This document shows positions 21,733-32,689 of a stretch of 64,000 nucleotides of DNA, one piece after another (the stretch's first letter is position 1; every line of letters begins with the position of its first letter). The notes beneath the pieces were generated by a model. That model had not been told where the DNA came from and ran no database searches. It saw only the letters and a program-made list of their open reading frames with translations. A program made the translations under genes and the position numbers. Origin of the DNA: JACNKJ01 sp964440095 (GTDB lineage Bacteria > Krumholzibacteriota > Krumholzibacteriia > JACNKJ01); assembly GCA_964440095.1 (NCBI GenBank), contig CAYTPZ010000006.1, forward strand, positions 1 through 64,000, written 5' to 3'.

Positions 21733-21828
21733 GATCCTCCCCCTCTGACGGCTCGACTAACTTAGCCCGGCGACGCAGCTTTGCAAAGCAACTTGAATGC
21801 AAGGGCTAGCCCGGTTATGCCTTGTGCT

Positions 21829-22830
21829 ATGAATCGCTATACCCGCCAAGAGCTTTTTGCGCCGCTGGGCGCACCGGGTCAGTCGCTCCTGCAGGATTCC
21901 ACCGTGTTGCTGGTGGGTGTGGGCGCCACGGGATCGGTATTGGCCGAATCATTGGTGCGGGCGGGCATCGGCGAGCTGCGCATCTTCGACCGCGACCTGG
22001 TGGAAGAAGGGAATCTGCCGCGTCAGGCCCTCTACACGGAAGAGGATATCGGGCAGCCCAAGGCCACAGCGGCCAAGGCGCGCCTCGCGGCCATCAACTC
22101 CAAGGTGAAGCTGGAAGCCCAGGTCGCCGACGCCCGGCCGGGGCTCTTGGACCCCTGGCTTGAGGGACTAGACCTCATACTCGATGGCACCGACAATTTC
22201 CGCACGCGCTTCATGCTCAACGACCTGGCCCATCAGGGGAACATTCCCTGGATCTACACGGCGGCACTCGGCGAAACAGCCATCTGCATGCCGATCTTGC
22301 CGGGTGAGACGGCCTGCCTGGAATGCCTCTATCCCGAAATGCCCGAAGATGGTCTCAGTTGCGACACCGGCGGCGTGCTCTATCCGGCGGTACTGGCCGC
22401 GGCTGCCATGAGCGCGGCCGAAGCCATGAAGATTCTCGCGGGACGGCCGGAAGCGATCATCCGGAAACTCCGCCACCGAGAAATCTGGAGTGGGCGCCGG
22501 GCGAATTTGTCCACCGAAGAGGCGCGGGAAGAATGCCCCGCCTGCAGCGGAAACTATCGGCACCTTGAAACGGTAGACCGAGAGCTATATGTGGTCGCCC
22601 GCTGTTCTAATTCCTGTCAGATCAGCCCCGCCGCCGGAAGCATTCCACCAAACTTGGACACCCTGGCCCAGAAGCCAGGAGTCCGGCGCGGACCCTATGC
22701 CCTAGAGATCGAGCAGGACGGCATCGCCTTTCGTATTTTTCCCGACGGACAGGCCATCGCCGAAGGAAGCGGGAACCGAAACAAGGTGACCTCGCTTTAT
22801 CGCAGACTCATGGAGGAGGACGCCCGATGA
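21829..22830 (+). CDS. ThiF/MoeB/HesA-family E1-like adenylyltransferase
   Basis: An adenylyltransferase that activates the C terminus of a ubiquitin-like sulfur carrier (MoaD or ThiS type). It starts with the family hallmark RYTRQELFAPLG. It has the nucleotide loop GVGATGS, Asp FDRDLVEEGNLPRQ, the DGTDNFxTR motif, zinc Cys pairs CLECLYP and CPAC, and Cys in LSCDTGG, the usual thioester position. The C-terminal ~90 residues, with FRIFPDGQAIAEG and SLYRRLM, form a small domain seen in many ThiF-like proteins. An upstream TTG and ATG are in frame, but the ATG at 21829 starts at the conserved region. The stop overlaps the next gene (ATGA). No carrier protein gene is nearby, so thiamine versus molybdopterin cannot be decided. 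Confidence 0.87.
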   Translation: MNRYTRQELFAPLGAPGQSLLQDSTVLLVGVGATGSVLAESLVRAGIGELRIFDRDLVEEGNLPRQALYTEEDIGQPKATAAKARLAAINSKVKLEAQVADARPGLLDPWLEGLDLILDGTDNFRTRFMLNDLAHQGNIPWIYTAALGETAICMPILPGETACLECLYPEMPEDGLSCDTGGVLYPAVLAAAAMSAAEAMKILAGRPEAIIRKLRHREIWSGRRANLSTEEAREECPACSGNYRHLETVDRELYVVARCSNSCQISPAAGSIPPNLDTLAQKPGVRRGPYALEIEQDGIAFRIFPDGQAIAEGSGNRNKVTSLYRRLMEEDAR

Positions 22831-25232
22831 GCCGAAACTGGCTGCGCGGACTGGGCGGCGGCAAAACACGAGCCGAACGCTTCCCAGGCGACGTGGTCTG
22901 GTCGCGCACCCTCGCCGTCGCATTCGGCGGTCTTTTCGTATTTCTCCTGCCTGCCGCCTTCGACAGCCTGGGTCCCATTGGGGGTTGGTTGCAGGTGGCC
23001 GCCGCGGTCTTCGCCTGGTGGTCGGCCATCAGCCTGCTCTTCATTGAAACAAGAGCGCGAATTTTCTGGATGATCTGGCTGGGCCTTTCAGTGGTCATCC
23101 TGCCATTCACCATCATGTTGGGCTGGACCTCTTTTCCCTCGGGCGCCATGAGCCTGATATTCCTGATCTTCCGCAAGTACCGACCCCTGGGTCTGCTCAG
23201 TTCAAAACGCCGCACCCTTACTGGGCTCATCGCATTCTTCTCCATGTTGCTGGTGGCCGGTGGAGTGGGCGGCAGCGCAGGCGTCAGCGGGCTCGCCGGG
23301 GAAATCGTGGGATGGGCCGGCAACTCGGTGGCCTTCTTCTGGCTCTTCGTCTTCCTTGGAATGATCCTGGGCACGCGCCTGCACTTCCTCAGGCTCAAGC
23401 CCAAGCTGGCCGTGGTGGGACTGCTGTTCTCATCGACGCTGATTTTCGTAGTGATCCTGGTGACCTTGCTCTCCTTCTTCGCGCTTGGCGGCATTCAGGC
23501 CAGCCGCGGGCGCGGACTCTTCCTGGAGTTCGCCAAGAGTGCATCGCAGGGTGAGATTCCCGTGGAGCGCGTTTTCGACACGCAATTCAGTGCCTCACTC
23601 GCTCCCGACTCGCTATTCGTTCCGGGTGCGCCCGAGTGGTTACCTGAATTCGTGACCATGCTGCACACGCCGCTTCCCGACAGTATGGAGTTGGAAAACA
23701 ACCTGGGCGAAACGGTGATCGTGGACCGTCCAGTAAGGCGACTTGCGGGTGGAACCGCGCCCTTCGGCTACTGGGCCTCCAAAGACACCACCGCCTTTTT
23801 CGCCGTGGGCAAAGAGGTCTGGTGGATGGATCTCAAGGGCTTCGGCACCGACAATCCGCGCCTGGACGGCTATCTCGTCAATGAGAAGCCGCTGAGTTAT
23901 CTGTCGAGTTTGCTTCACCAGGACGTGAACCTGGTGAGCAATCCCGGGCTTCGTGTTGAGATGAACGACAGTCTCGTGCTGCGGCCCGACTCCACTCGCG
24001 AGGCTTTCAGCATTCGCGCCACCTACATGCCCAAAGATGCGCCGCCCGACTCCCTGGCCACGGGATTCGGCTGGAAACCTCTCGCCAACGGATTTGCGAA
24101 TCTCAACGTGATCCACATGACCGAAACGAATTTCCGCAGCGACGTGCTGGTGATGTCCTTTTCTATGCGGCTGAAGGCCGTCATGCAGGACTTCAGTCCC
24201 GACAACAATTTCTTCACCAGCGCGATCATGATCAGCTTGGGAATCTTGGGGATCTTCCTATTGATCATTCAGATCATCGCCGGAACCTTCGGCGTGCGAA
24301 TCACCGCCGGAGTGACCAGTGCCGTGCGCAAATTGCACGAGGGCACCAAGCGTCTGGCCGAAGGTGACTTCGACACGCAAATCGATCTGCCCAACGAAGA
24401 TGAGTTTGGTGATCTTGCCGACTCCTTCAACACCATGTCCTCGGCGGTTAAGCGCGGACGGGAAGAAGCGGTGGCCCGTGAGCGCTTAGAGCGCGAACTG
24501 GGGCTGGCGCGGGAAATTCAGCAGAGGCTTCTCCCCCACCAAATGCCGCAGGTGCCGGGCTTCGAAGTGGCCGGTCTCAGCCTTCCCAGTAGGCAGGTGG
24601 GCGGCGACTACTTCGACTTTATCGATCTGGCCGATGGACAGATGGGTATTGCCGTGGCCGACGTGTCGGGAAAGGGTATTCCCGCGGCCATGCTCATGAG
24701 CAACCTGCAGGCGAGCTTGCAGGGACAGCTTATTCACTCAAACCGCGCAGCCGAGATTGTGGAGCGCATGAATGAGCTCTTGGTGCAGGCCACCGAACCT
24801 CACATGTTCGCCACTTTCTTCTGCGGCATTCTCGATCGCGCCACCTCGAAGTTCACCTACACCAATGCCGGGCACAATCCGCCTATGCTTTGCGGTGCTG
24901 ACGGAAGTTGCCGCGAACTGCAGGTCGGCGGTTTGATCTTGGGAATGTTGCCCATGCAGAGTTACGGGCAAGAGGAAGTGATTCTTTTCCCCGGCGATGT
25001 GATCGCCCTGTTCACCGACGGCATCACCGAAGCCGCGTCCACGGAAGATCTCGAGCCCGAGGAGGACGAACAGTTCGGCGAGGAGCGCTTGCTCGAGATC
25101 GTGCAGGCGCATCGGCATCAGTCCGCCGGTGAGATCAAAGACGCGGTGATGCGCGCGGTGGCGGATTTCACGCATGGGGTGAGCCAGAGCGATGATATCA
25201 CGCTGGTGGTGATCAAGCGGGTTGAACGTTAG
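22827..25232 (+). CDS. membrane-bound PP2C/SpoIIE-type serine phosphatase with HAMP domain
   Basis: An RsbU-like signalling phosphatase of 801 residues. The N terminus holds about six hydrophobic helices (1-220). A large extracytoplasmic region (about 225-460) follows, then a further helix (~465-490), a HAMP linker (~495-550) and the SpoIIE/PP2C domain (~580-800) with metal-binding Asp motifs GGDYFDF, VADVSGKGIPAAM and LFTDGITEA. Such enzymes dephosphorylate anti-sigma-antagonist (STAS) proteins in response to a signal. No STAS or anti-sigma kinase is encoded nearby. Its ATG overlaps the end of the E1-like gene by 4 bp and has GGAGGAGG upstream. Confidence 0.9.
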   Translation: MSRNWLRGLGGGKTRAERFPGDVVWSRTLAVAFGGLFVFLLPAAFDSLGPIGGWLQVAAAVFAWWSAISLLFIETRARIFWMIWLGLSVVILPFTIMLGWTSFPSGAMSLIFLIFRKYRPLGLLSSKRRTLTGLIAFFSMLLVAGGVGGSAGVSGLAGEIVGWAGNSVAFFWLFVFLGMILGTRLHFLRLKPKLAVVGLLFSSTLIFVVILVTLLSFFALGGIQASRGRGLFLEFAKSASQGEIPVERVFDTQFSASLAPDSLFVPGAPEWLPEFVTMLHTPLPDSMELENNLGETVIVDRPVRRLAGGTAPFGYWASKDTTAFFAVGKEVWWMDLKGFGTDNPRLDGYLVNEKPLSYLSSLLHQDVNLVSNPGLRVEMNDSLVLRPDSTREAFSIRATYMPKDAPPDSLATGFGWKPLANGFANLNVIHMTETNFRSDVLVMSFSMRLKAVMQDFSPDNNFFTSAIMISLGILGIFLLIIQIIAGTFGVRITAGVTSAVRKLHEGTKRLAEGDFDTQIDLPNEDEFGDLADSFNTMSSAVKRGREEAVARERLERELGLAREIQQRLLPHQMPQVPGFEVAGLSLPSRQVGGDYFDFIDLADGQMGIAVADVSGKGIPAAMLMSNLQASLQGQLIHSNRAAEIVERMNELLVQATEPHMFATFFCGILDRATSKFTYTNAGHNPPMLCGADGSCRELQVGGLILGMLPMQSYGQEEVILFPGDVIALFTDGITEAASTEDLEPEEDEQFGEERLLEIVQAHRHQSAGEIKDAVMRAVADFTHGVSQSDDITLVVIKRVER

Positions 25233-25591
25233 GGTTCAATCCAGCTTTCCCCGAGCGATGTCGGATCATCGTCCACCCGGGTGGAAAAAAGTGCGTCGGG
25301 CGCGGCCATGGGCATGAGGGGCACAATTATAGCACGAGGTTGCGGCTCATGCCGACGGGGCTGCCGCGAGAACCCATCTGTATATCAGGGCCATACGCCT
25401 GATTTTACAGGAATCCAGCATTATCGCTTGATTCTCTGACGGATTGAAAAGGTCCGATCACCGGCCAAGCACCAATCCCCTCCCGGGCGAAATCTCGTCC
25501 TGCGAAAGCCCCTGCCACGTCTTGAAATTCGGGCGCGCCTGACCATACTTCCAAGCGGCAAACCCACCCGGCAAGTGTCCAAGGAGGAACG
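25233..25591. other. intergenic region with a minus-strand -10 element
   Basis: No supported gene on the plus strand. On the minus strand an extended -10 box (TGCTATAAT, about 25326-25334) lies just upstream of a 28-codon frame, 25315 down to 25229, whose stop overlaps the phosphatase stop. A P5CDH ribosome site (AAGGAGG) ends the region. No convincing riboswitch or tRNA was seen. Confidence 0.4.
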
Positions 25592-27226
<1,635 letters not shown>

Positions 27227-27250
27227 CGAAGGATCATTTCAGATGAACGA

Positions 27251-27276
27251 GGCGGGGCCAGCTGGCCCCGCCTTTT
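27251..27276 (+). terminator. Rho-independent terminator after P5CDH
   Basis: A perfect 10-bp stem GGCGGGGCCA / TGGCCCCGCC with a 2-nt centre, followed by TTTTCTCGTT on the plus strand. Confidence 0.85.
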
Positions 27277-27360
27277 CTCGTTCAGTAGAGAGTCCTCACC
27301 TGGGACAAATAGAAGGTGCCGAGTTTTACGAGAATGTCACCCAGTCGTTCATCGCTTAAC

Positions 27361-28182
27361 TTAATGGTCATGTTTTGCCTCTTCGAGTTCCGTGGAATCG
27401 GCGTCAGCGGTGTCGTGCTCGAAAGCACCCCTTCGCAAAAACGCGAAAACCTGCGCCGCCACATCGGAAGCGTTCATAATGAAGGTGTGGCTATGATCCA
27501 CCAGAATGAAGTCGGACATACCTTCCACTCGCGCGCGCTCCACCGACACCTTACCATCATCAGGGCCGGGAATGATGCTGGAGTAAAAAGGATTGAGTGA
27601 TCGCATTCCGGCGATGACACCCAACTCGAAATCTACCGGCCCGAGCAGCTTGGGCACACTATCGTCATCGGTACCGATTTCCTGCCCGCTTGGTCCCGCA
27701 GTCATACGGTAGACTTCCCAATTCTTCAGAAAGTCCGCCAACTCGCTTCCCTGGCTTGGTGGTGCCAACATGACCACACGCCCAAGGTTCGCTACCTCGT
27801 GATTTTTCAAATAGACTCTTAGGACGATTCCGCCCAGAGAGTGGGTCACGAAGTGCAGATGAGTTGAATCGTCATGGCAGCAAAGGGACAACTGCTCATC
27901 CAGCCACATCACGTGCTCGTCGATACCTGCATCGGTGGATGTATAAGAATTGGAAATCACTTCGTAGCCCTGCTTTTCAAGGCGATGCTTTAGCAGGAAC
28001 ATGGATGCCGAAGTTCGCCCGAGGCCATGGAGGAAGAACACTCTTTCCCGAGAGACGATTGAGTCGGAACCTACTTCGGAGGAAAAGCTGATCACTGTTG
28101 GGAACAGGAGTAAGAGGAAGGTGATCAAACCCCAGCAGAACATTTTCAGCGGTGCTCGTGGAATTTGCCCAAGCTTAGTCAT
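27361..28182 (-). CDS. alpha/beta-hydrolase, lipase/PGAP1-like
   Basis: A 273-residue membrane-anchored or secreted hydrolase. The chosen ATG (28180-28182) has GGAGGAGA upstream; a longer frame lies inside the ABC gene and is not supported. A hydrophobic helix at about 14-34 acts as signal or anchor. The hydrolase core shows the oxyanion-hole segment FFLHGLGRTSAS, a nucleophile elbow THSLGG (GxSxG family) and a late Asp/His region (VDHSHTF). Substrate is unknown; lipid or peptidoglycan-linked esters are possible. It overlaps the ABC transporter gene by 8 bp, so it probably works with that exporter. Confidence 0.8.
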   Translation of the reverse strand: MTKLGQIPRAPLKMFCWGLITFLLLLFPTVISFSSEVGSDSIVSRERVFFLHGLGRTSASMFLLKHRLEKQGYEVISNSYTSTDAGIDEHVMWLDEQLSLCCHDDSTHLHFVTHSLGGIVLRVYLKNHEVANLGRVVMLAPPSQGSELADFLKNWEVYRMTAGPSGQEIGTDDDSVPKLLGPVDFELGVIAGMRSLNPFYSSIIPGPDDGKVSVERARVEGMSDFILVDHSHTFIMNASDVAAQVFAFLRRGAFEHDTADADSTELEEAKHDH

Positions 28183-29890
28183 TCTCCTCCATGGCGAATA
28201 GCTTTTGGTAACCGGGGTGCTCTTCGAGCAAATCATCATGACGACCCTCATGGAGAATGGCGCCATCCTGCAACCAGACCACACGATCAGCACGCTGGGC
28301 GGTAGCTTCACGATGGGTGGACACCAAAATTCCCGAGTCGGGCAGCAAGGTGCGCACACGATCCCAGAAGCGCTTTTCGGTCTTGGCGTCAAGTGCGCTG
28401 GTCACGTCGTCGAGTACGAGAATTGAAGGTGTTCCGGCCAAGGCTCGGGCCAGGGAAACCCGCCCACGTTGCCCGCCGGAGAGATCACGTCCACCCTGTC
28501 CCACATCGCGGCCCGGACCCACCTCGCCGCCGAGACTCGCCGTTTCCATGGCGCGCTCCACCTGCTCGGGGCTGATGGTCTCGCGACCCAAGGTCACGTT
28601 CTCCTCCACCTTGCCGCTGAAGAGTATGGGCTCCTGTGGCGCATAGGCCAAATGACGCGAACGCTCTTCATCACTTAGCTCGAAGAGATCGCGTCCGGCC
28701 AGATCGATGCTGCCCTTCTGAGGTTTGAGGATTCCCATAACGCAACCGAGCAGCGTGGTCTTGCCGCAGGCAACCGGCCCCACCAAGGCTATGGTTTCTC
28801 CAGCACGCACGCTCAAGGAGATGCCATCAAGGATGGGCTTACCTTCATCGTACGCAAAACTCAGATCGCGGACATGAAGCGGCGGGTGCCGCTGAGGCAA
28901 TTCCAACACGCCGGGTCGGCGCTCGGGTTCCTTGCCCAGTTCCTCAAGCCGCCCAACAGATGTGTTTGTCACATTGGTGGATACGAAAAACCAAGCGATA
29001 GTCCACAGTGGCATGGTCAGACCCGAGAGATAGGCCACGAAGGCATAGAAATCGCCCAGGGTGAATTCCGGATTCACCAGCACGAAGTATCCTCCGAGGA
29101 AGAGCACGATGATCAAGCCCGTTTGATTCATCAGCGAGAAGATTCCCTCGAGCATGGCCTGCAGGGTGATCACTCGCTTTTCCGCGTGCTCGCGCTTGTC
29201 CAAGACCTTGTCGAAGATCTTGTTCTGGGCCTCTTCCATCACATAGCCCTTAACGATGCGTGCCCCGGAAATAATACTCTCCAAGGATTCGACGGTTTCA
29301 CTGGTGCGTTTCTGCCGTTCCTCGTAGCGCTTCTGCTGGATGCTCTCGGTGCGAGCCAAGCCCCAAACAATGAAGGGTAGCGGTAGGGTTGAAGCGAGAG
29401 TAAGCCGCCAATCCAGGGTGAACATCACGGCGAGCGAGAAGGCCAAAGTTAGAATGGCCTCGATGGGACGGAAGACACCTGAGCCGCTGTACCAACCGAT
29501 TTTTTCGAATTGATCGATATCGTCTGTCAGACGTGTCACGAGATCACCGGGGCGAAAGCGACTGTAGAAATCGTGGCGCTTGCGAAGCACTGTTTCCGCG
29601 TGCCCCATACGGATGTGCAGGCTATTGGTCAGATTGAGCCAGGCTCGACTGGACGGTAAGAATGCCTGGGTCAACTCGCGCACAAGGCCCATGCCGAAGA
29701 GCGCCATGATCCAGTGTTTGGCGCTTTTCGGATCGAAGTCGCCCGACAGGTGATCGATGATGAACTTGAATATCACCGGATACAAAGTTCGCGTTGCGAT
29801 GGCGAAAACCGTGAGGGAGAACACCAGGGTCATGATGCCGCGCGAACGACGCCAATAAGGCAGCAACCAGCGGAGGACGCGTTTAAGCAT
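28175..29890 (-). CDS. ABC exporter half-transporter, degenerate-site partner
   Basis: An MsbA/lipid-A-type fusion of six transmembrane helices (about 1-310) and an ATPase domain (about 330-571). Walker A is GPVACGKTT (near 370), signature LSGGQRG, and the Walker B box reads ILVLDDVTSALD, so the catalytic Glu is replaced by Asp. The H-loop His (STHREAT) remains. This is the usual degenerate half of a heterodimeric exporter such as TM287/288. The partner is the gene immediately upstream, overlapping by 8 bp. Cargo is unknown; lipid, peptide or drug are all possible. Confidence 0.92.
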   Translation of the reverse strand: MLKRVLRWLLPYWRRSRGIMTLVFSLTVFAIATRTLYPVIFKFIIDHLSGDFDPKSAKHWIMALFGMGLVRELTQAFLPSSRAWLNLTNSLHIRMGHAETVLRKRHDFYSRFRPGDLVTRLTDDIDQFEKIGWYSGSGVFRPIEAILTLAFSLAVMFTLDWRLTLASTLPLPFIVWGLARTESIQQKRYEERQKRTSETVESLESIISGARIVKGYVMEEAQNKIFDKVLDKREHAEKRVITLQAMLEGIFSLMNQTGLIIVLFLGGYFVLVNPEFTLGDFYAFVAYLSGLTMPLWTIAWFFVSTNVTNTSVGRLEELGKEPERRPGVLELPQRHPPLHVRDLSFAYDEGKPILDGISLSVRAGETIALVGPVACGKTTLLGCVMGILKPQKGSIDLAGRDLFELSDEERSRHLAYAPQEPILFSGKVEENVTLGRETISPEQVERAMETASLGGEVGPGRDVGQGGRDLSGGQRGRVSLARALAGTPSILVLDDVTSALDAKTEKRFWDRVRTLLPDSGILVSTHREATAQRADRVVWLQDGAILHEGRHDDLLEEHPGYQKLFAMEEND

Positions 29891-31676
29891 CGGGATCCTC
29901 CCCTGTCTGCAGTTTCACCAGGTATGCGTAGTGACCGTCGCGTTCCATGAGTTCTTCGTGGGAACCCGATTCGCTGATGCGACCACCCTCGACCACCAAT
30001 ATTCGATTCGCGCGGCGAATCGTGGATAGACGATGTGCCACCACCAGGGTCGTGCGCCCCTGGGTCAACCTTTCCAGGGTCTGCTGAATCTTCCGTTCGG
30101 TACCCGGGTCCACGCTGCTGGTCGCCTCATCCAAAACCAAAATCGGCGGATCCACGGCGAGAGCCCGCGTGAAGGCCATGAGCTGCCGCTGCCCGTAGGA
30201 CAGGTTCGATCCGCGACTCTCGAAGACCGTGTCATAACCCTTGTCGAAGGCCATGATGAGTTCATGAAGGCCGCTGGTCTTGGCCGCCTCGATCACTCGC
30301 TCCCTTGGAATATCCGCGCGGAAGGCCCGCAAATTGTCGAGGACGCTCACCGGAAAAAGGTAGAGGTCCTGGAAGACCAGGCCGAAGAGTTTTCGCAGAT
30401 CCAGCGGATGAAAATGCCGCAGATCCTGGCCATCCAAAAGAATATGCCCCTCACTGGGATCCATGAATCGGCAAACCATATTCACGATGGTGCTCTTGCC
30501 GCCGCCGGTAGGACCGACCAGGGCAAGGGTCTTACCGCCTTCCAGGGAAAATGACACGTCGCGCAAAACGGGTTTTCCCTCTTCGTATTCGAAGCTGACA
30601 TTGTCGAAACGAATCTCGCCGGGGTCTTGAGGAAGCACCACGGGAAGTTTGGGCACGGTGACCAGGGGATCCTTATCCAAGGTATCGAAAATGCGGTCGG
30701 CCGCCCCGCCGGCTCTTTGAATTTCGGCCAACTGCTCGCTCAGCGCGATAATGGGCCAGTAAACCTGCGCCACGTACTGGGCGAAGAGCACCAGGGCGCC
30801 AACGGTGATATTGCCCTGAGCAATCCAACTGGTTCCGAGCCACAGGGCTGTCACAGTCATGATAACTTCGAAGAACCCAAGCCCGTGCCAGACGCCGTAT
30901 TCGATGTAGGCAAGACGAACCGTAAAGCGGTTGTATCCCACATTCTCGTCGCGGATCTTGCCCGCCGCCCAGTTCACGCGACCTGCCGCCTGAAGGAATC
31001 GCGAGGCGGGTAGGAATTCGGCGATCACTCCGGTGAGACGGGCATAAAGGGCTCGCTCTTTTCGAAAACGCGGGCGAAGCCAGCGAAAGAGCAGGAATGT
31101 TCCCCCCACCATTACTGGAATGATGAGACCGGCCACGGCGAAGAGGCGCAGATCCACTTGAGCGAGAATTGTCAAAGCACCGATGAGCACGCCGAGGGCC
31201 GAGAGGATGCGCATCATCATGGTGCTGGTTAGAGCCACCAAGCGCTGGGAATCCGATTCGATGCGACTGACAAGTGTGCCGGTTGGATGCTTTTCCATCC
31301 ATAACAGACCCAGCCGCATGAAGTGCGAGAAGAGATCGCGCTTGATGGTGTTCACCGCGATCACGCCGGCCTTGCCGAGCATGATGGTGGCGGCCATGGT
31401 CGCCAGGCCTGAACCGATCATGAGGGCCATGTAGAAGAGAGCTGAATAGAAAAGCCCCTTCAAATCGCCCGCGGGGACATTCACATCGATGATGCGCTTG
31501 AAGAGCAGCGGCTGGCCGAGGGTCATGGCCACGGCGACCAGACTCAGGGCGAATGAGAGAAGAAAGGCCCAGCGATGCGGACGGATGTAGGGCCCGACGC
31601 GGCGGAGCATTTCCAGCGTGGGAAGCCGGCTGTCCAGCTCGCTATCATCCAGACCGTGATGATCGCTCCACCACAT
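29883..31676 (-). CDS. ABC exporter half-transporter, catalytic partner
   Basis: A type IV ABC exporter of 597 residues: membrane domain about 30-340 and ATPase domain about 360-597. Walker A is GPTGGGKST (near 387), the signature is LSYGQRQL, Walker B is ILVLDEATSSVD with the catalytic Glu present, and the H-loop is VVAHRLST. With the overlapping downstream gene it should form an asymmetric heterodimer in the inner membrane. The ATG is preceded by GGAG. A heptanucleotide-repeat tract and a terminator lie just upstream, so the operon probably begins here. Confidence 0.92.
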   Translation of the reverse strand: MWWSDHHGLDDSELDSRLPTLEMLRRVGPYIRPHRWAFLLSFALSLVAVAMTLGQPLLFKRIIDVNVPAGDLKGLFYSALFYMALMIGSGLATMAATIMLGKAGVIAVNTIKRDLFSHFMRLGLLWMEKHPTGTLVSRIESDSQRLVALTSTMMMRILSALGVLIGALTILAQVDLRLFAVAGLIIPVMVGGTFLLFRWLRPRFRKERALYARLTGVIAEFLPASRFLQAAGRVNWAAGKIRDENVGYNRFTVRLAYIEYGVWHGLGFFEVIMTVTALWLGTSWIAQGNITVGALVLFAQYVAQVYWPIIALSEQLAEIQRAGGAADRIFDTLDKDPLVTVPKLPVVLPQDPGEIRFDNVSFEYEEGKPVLRDVSFSLEGGKTLALVGPTGGGKSTIVNMVCRFMDPSEGHILLDGQDLRHFHPLDLRKLFGLVFQDLYLFPVSVLDNLRAFRADIPRERVIEAAKTSGLHELIMAFDKGYDTVFESRGSNLSYGQRQLMAFTRALAVDPPILVLDEATSSVDPGTERKIQQTLERLTQGRTTLVVAHRLSTIRRANRILVVEGGRISESGSHEELMERDGHYAYLVKLQTGEDPDA

Positions 31677-31728
31677 GGCATTGCTCCACAGGCAAGGGAA
31701 GTAGCCAAACTAGCAGCTTGGGAAGCGA

Positions 31729-31772
31729 GGTGGCAACTGGGAATAGCCCTCAGCTATAGGCCGTAGGCTATG
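31729..31772. repeat. degenerate heptanucleotide repeat tract (upstream of ABC gene)
   Basis: On the minus strand the sequence divides into consecutive 7-mers GCCCATA, GCCTACG, GCCTATA, GCTGAGG, GCTATTC, CCAGTTG and on. Most start with GC or CC. The repeat is degenerate but keeps the 7-bp phase. Confidence 0.55.
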
Positions 31773-31783
31773 GGCAAGAAAAA

Positions 31784-31803
31784 CCCCCGCCGGGAGGCGG
31801 GGG
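31784..31803 (-). terminator. terminator after small secreted protein gene
   Basis: An 8-bp stem CCCCCGCC / GGCGGGGG with a 4-nt loop, followed on the minus strand by TTTTTCTTG. It separates the small secreted protein gene from the ABC operon. Confidence 0.8.
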
Positions 31804-31805
31804 GA

Positions 31806-31837
31806 CTAATTCTGGCTGGCAGCGGGTAGCTGGTAGC
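31806..31837. repeat. degenerate heptanucleotide repeat directly after stop codon
   Basis: On the minus strand the bases after TGA read GCTAC-type 7-mers: GAGCTAC, CAGCTAC, CCGCTGC, CAGCCAG. The tract fills the space between stop codon and terminator. Confidence 0.55.
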
Positions 31838-32443
31838 TCAGTACAGCGCCTTGATCTCGGACCAGGTGCCTTCCTGAGTGGCGACGGTGCCTTCAGGCAT
31901 GATCACTTCGGCGTGGGCCGGAGCGTCGACATAGAGGTCGTCGATCCAGGCGGTGTCGCCGAGGGAGCTATAGGTGCGAGCTTCGATGATCAGACCGGTG
32001 TGACCGTCGACGGTCCATGTCCAGTCGTGATAATCCCAACCGAGGCCCTCGCCGTATTCACCGTTACCACCGGCACTGCCGGAGTAGCCGGTGATGTCGA
32101 GCGGATCGTCGTTCCAGTGTCCCCAGATACGAATGGAAGGGGAAACGCCGGGGGTGTCATCGTAGCGATAGAAACCGGCGGTGACCTCGTCACCATCCAT
32201 GAGACCCTTGACCCAAACCATCAGGGCCTGAGGAGTACTGGAGGAAGCATTGTCGATGCAACGAAGACTGTACTCTCCGGCATAGACAGGATCCGGAGCC
32301 GTAACGGTCTCACAGATCATCGGAGGATCGCCGTTGCCGTAGTAACCGAGAGGCAATTCGCCATTCTCAAAATCGCAGGTGTACACGTCGCCCATAGCGG
32401 TAACGGCCACCAGCATGAGAGCGAGCATAAGCATTTTCTTCAT
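31838..32443 (-). CDS. secreted beta-sandwich-like protein with WSxxKxLY C-terminal tail
   Basis: A 201-residue secreted protein with a signal peptide (1-18) and AAGGAG upstream of the ATG. The mature part looks like a single jelly-roll domain (CDFENGELPLGYYG, MVWVKGLMDGDEV, WIDDLYVDAPA), reminiscent of carbohydrate- or surface-binding sandwiches, but no family is certain. The C terminus TQEGTWSEIKALY matches that of the protein at 19696-20217. It has no PNPF sorting domain. It is probably monocistronic, with a terminator behind it and a -10 box far upstream. Confidence 0.75.
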   Translation of the reverse strand: MKKMLMLALMLVAVTAMGDVYTCDFENGELPLGYYGNGDPPMICETVTAPDPVYAGEYSLRCIDNASSSTPQALMVWVKGLMDGDEVTAGFYRYDDTPGVSPSIRIWGHWNDDPLDITGYSGSAGGNGEYGEGLGWDYHDWTWTVDGHTGLIIEARTYSSLGDTAWIDDLYVDAPAHAEVIMPEGTVATQEGTWSEIKALY

Positions 32444-32689
32444 GCCTGTAACTCCTTCTGAAGCGTTTGCTAACGTTGGTAAGGCATTTTATTTTGATGA
32501 TGCTCCCGAGTTATGGACCGTGCACGAAACCTGGAGTCCACAGTCTCGGGAATCAAAAGATACTAGCACATTTAGCCATTCAGGTCAAAGATTCGTGAAT
32601 TATAAAACACTCAATGTGCGGACGGGCAAGGCCTTGTGAATTCGCAAGATAGACTATACTTGAGCTACCGCTGACCATATTAAAGAGAA
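32444..32689. promoter_or_regulatory. intergenic region with candidate promoters on both strands
   Basis: The minus strand carries TATAAT at 32599-32604 (TTTTATAATTC) that could serve the small secreted protein, with a ~150-nt leader. The plus strand carries TTGTGA (32634-32639), a 15-bp spacer and TATACT (32655-32660), followed about 30 bp later by a terminator with T6 and no gene. No protein-coding gene is seen. Confidence 0.4.
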
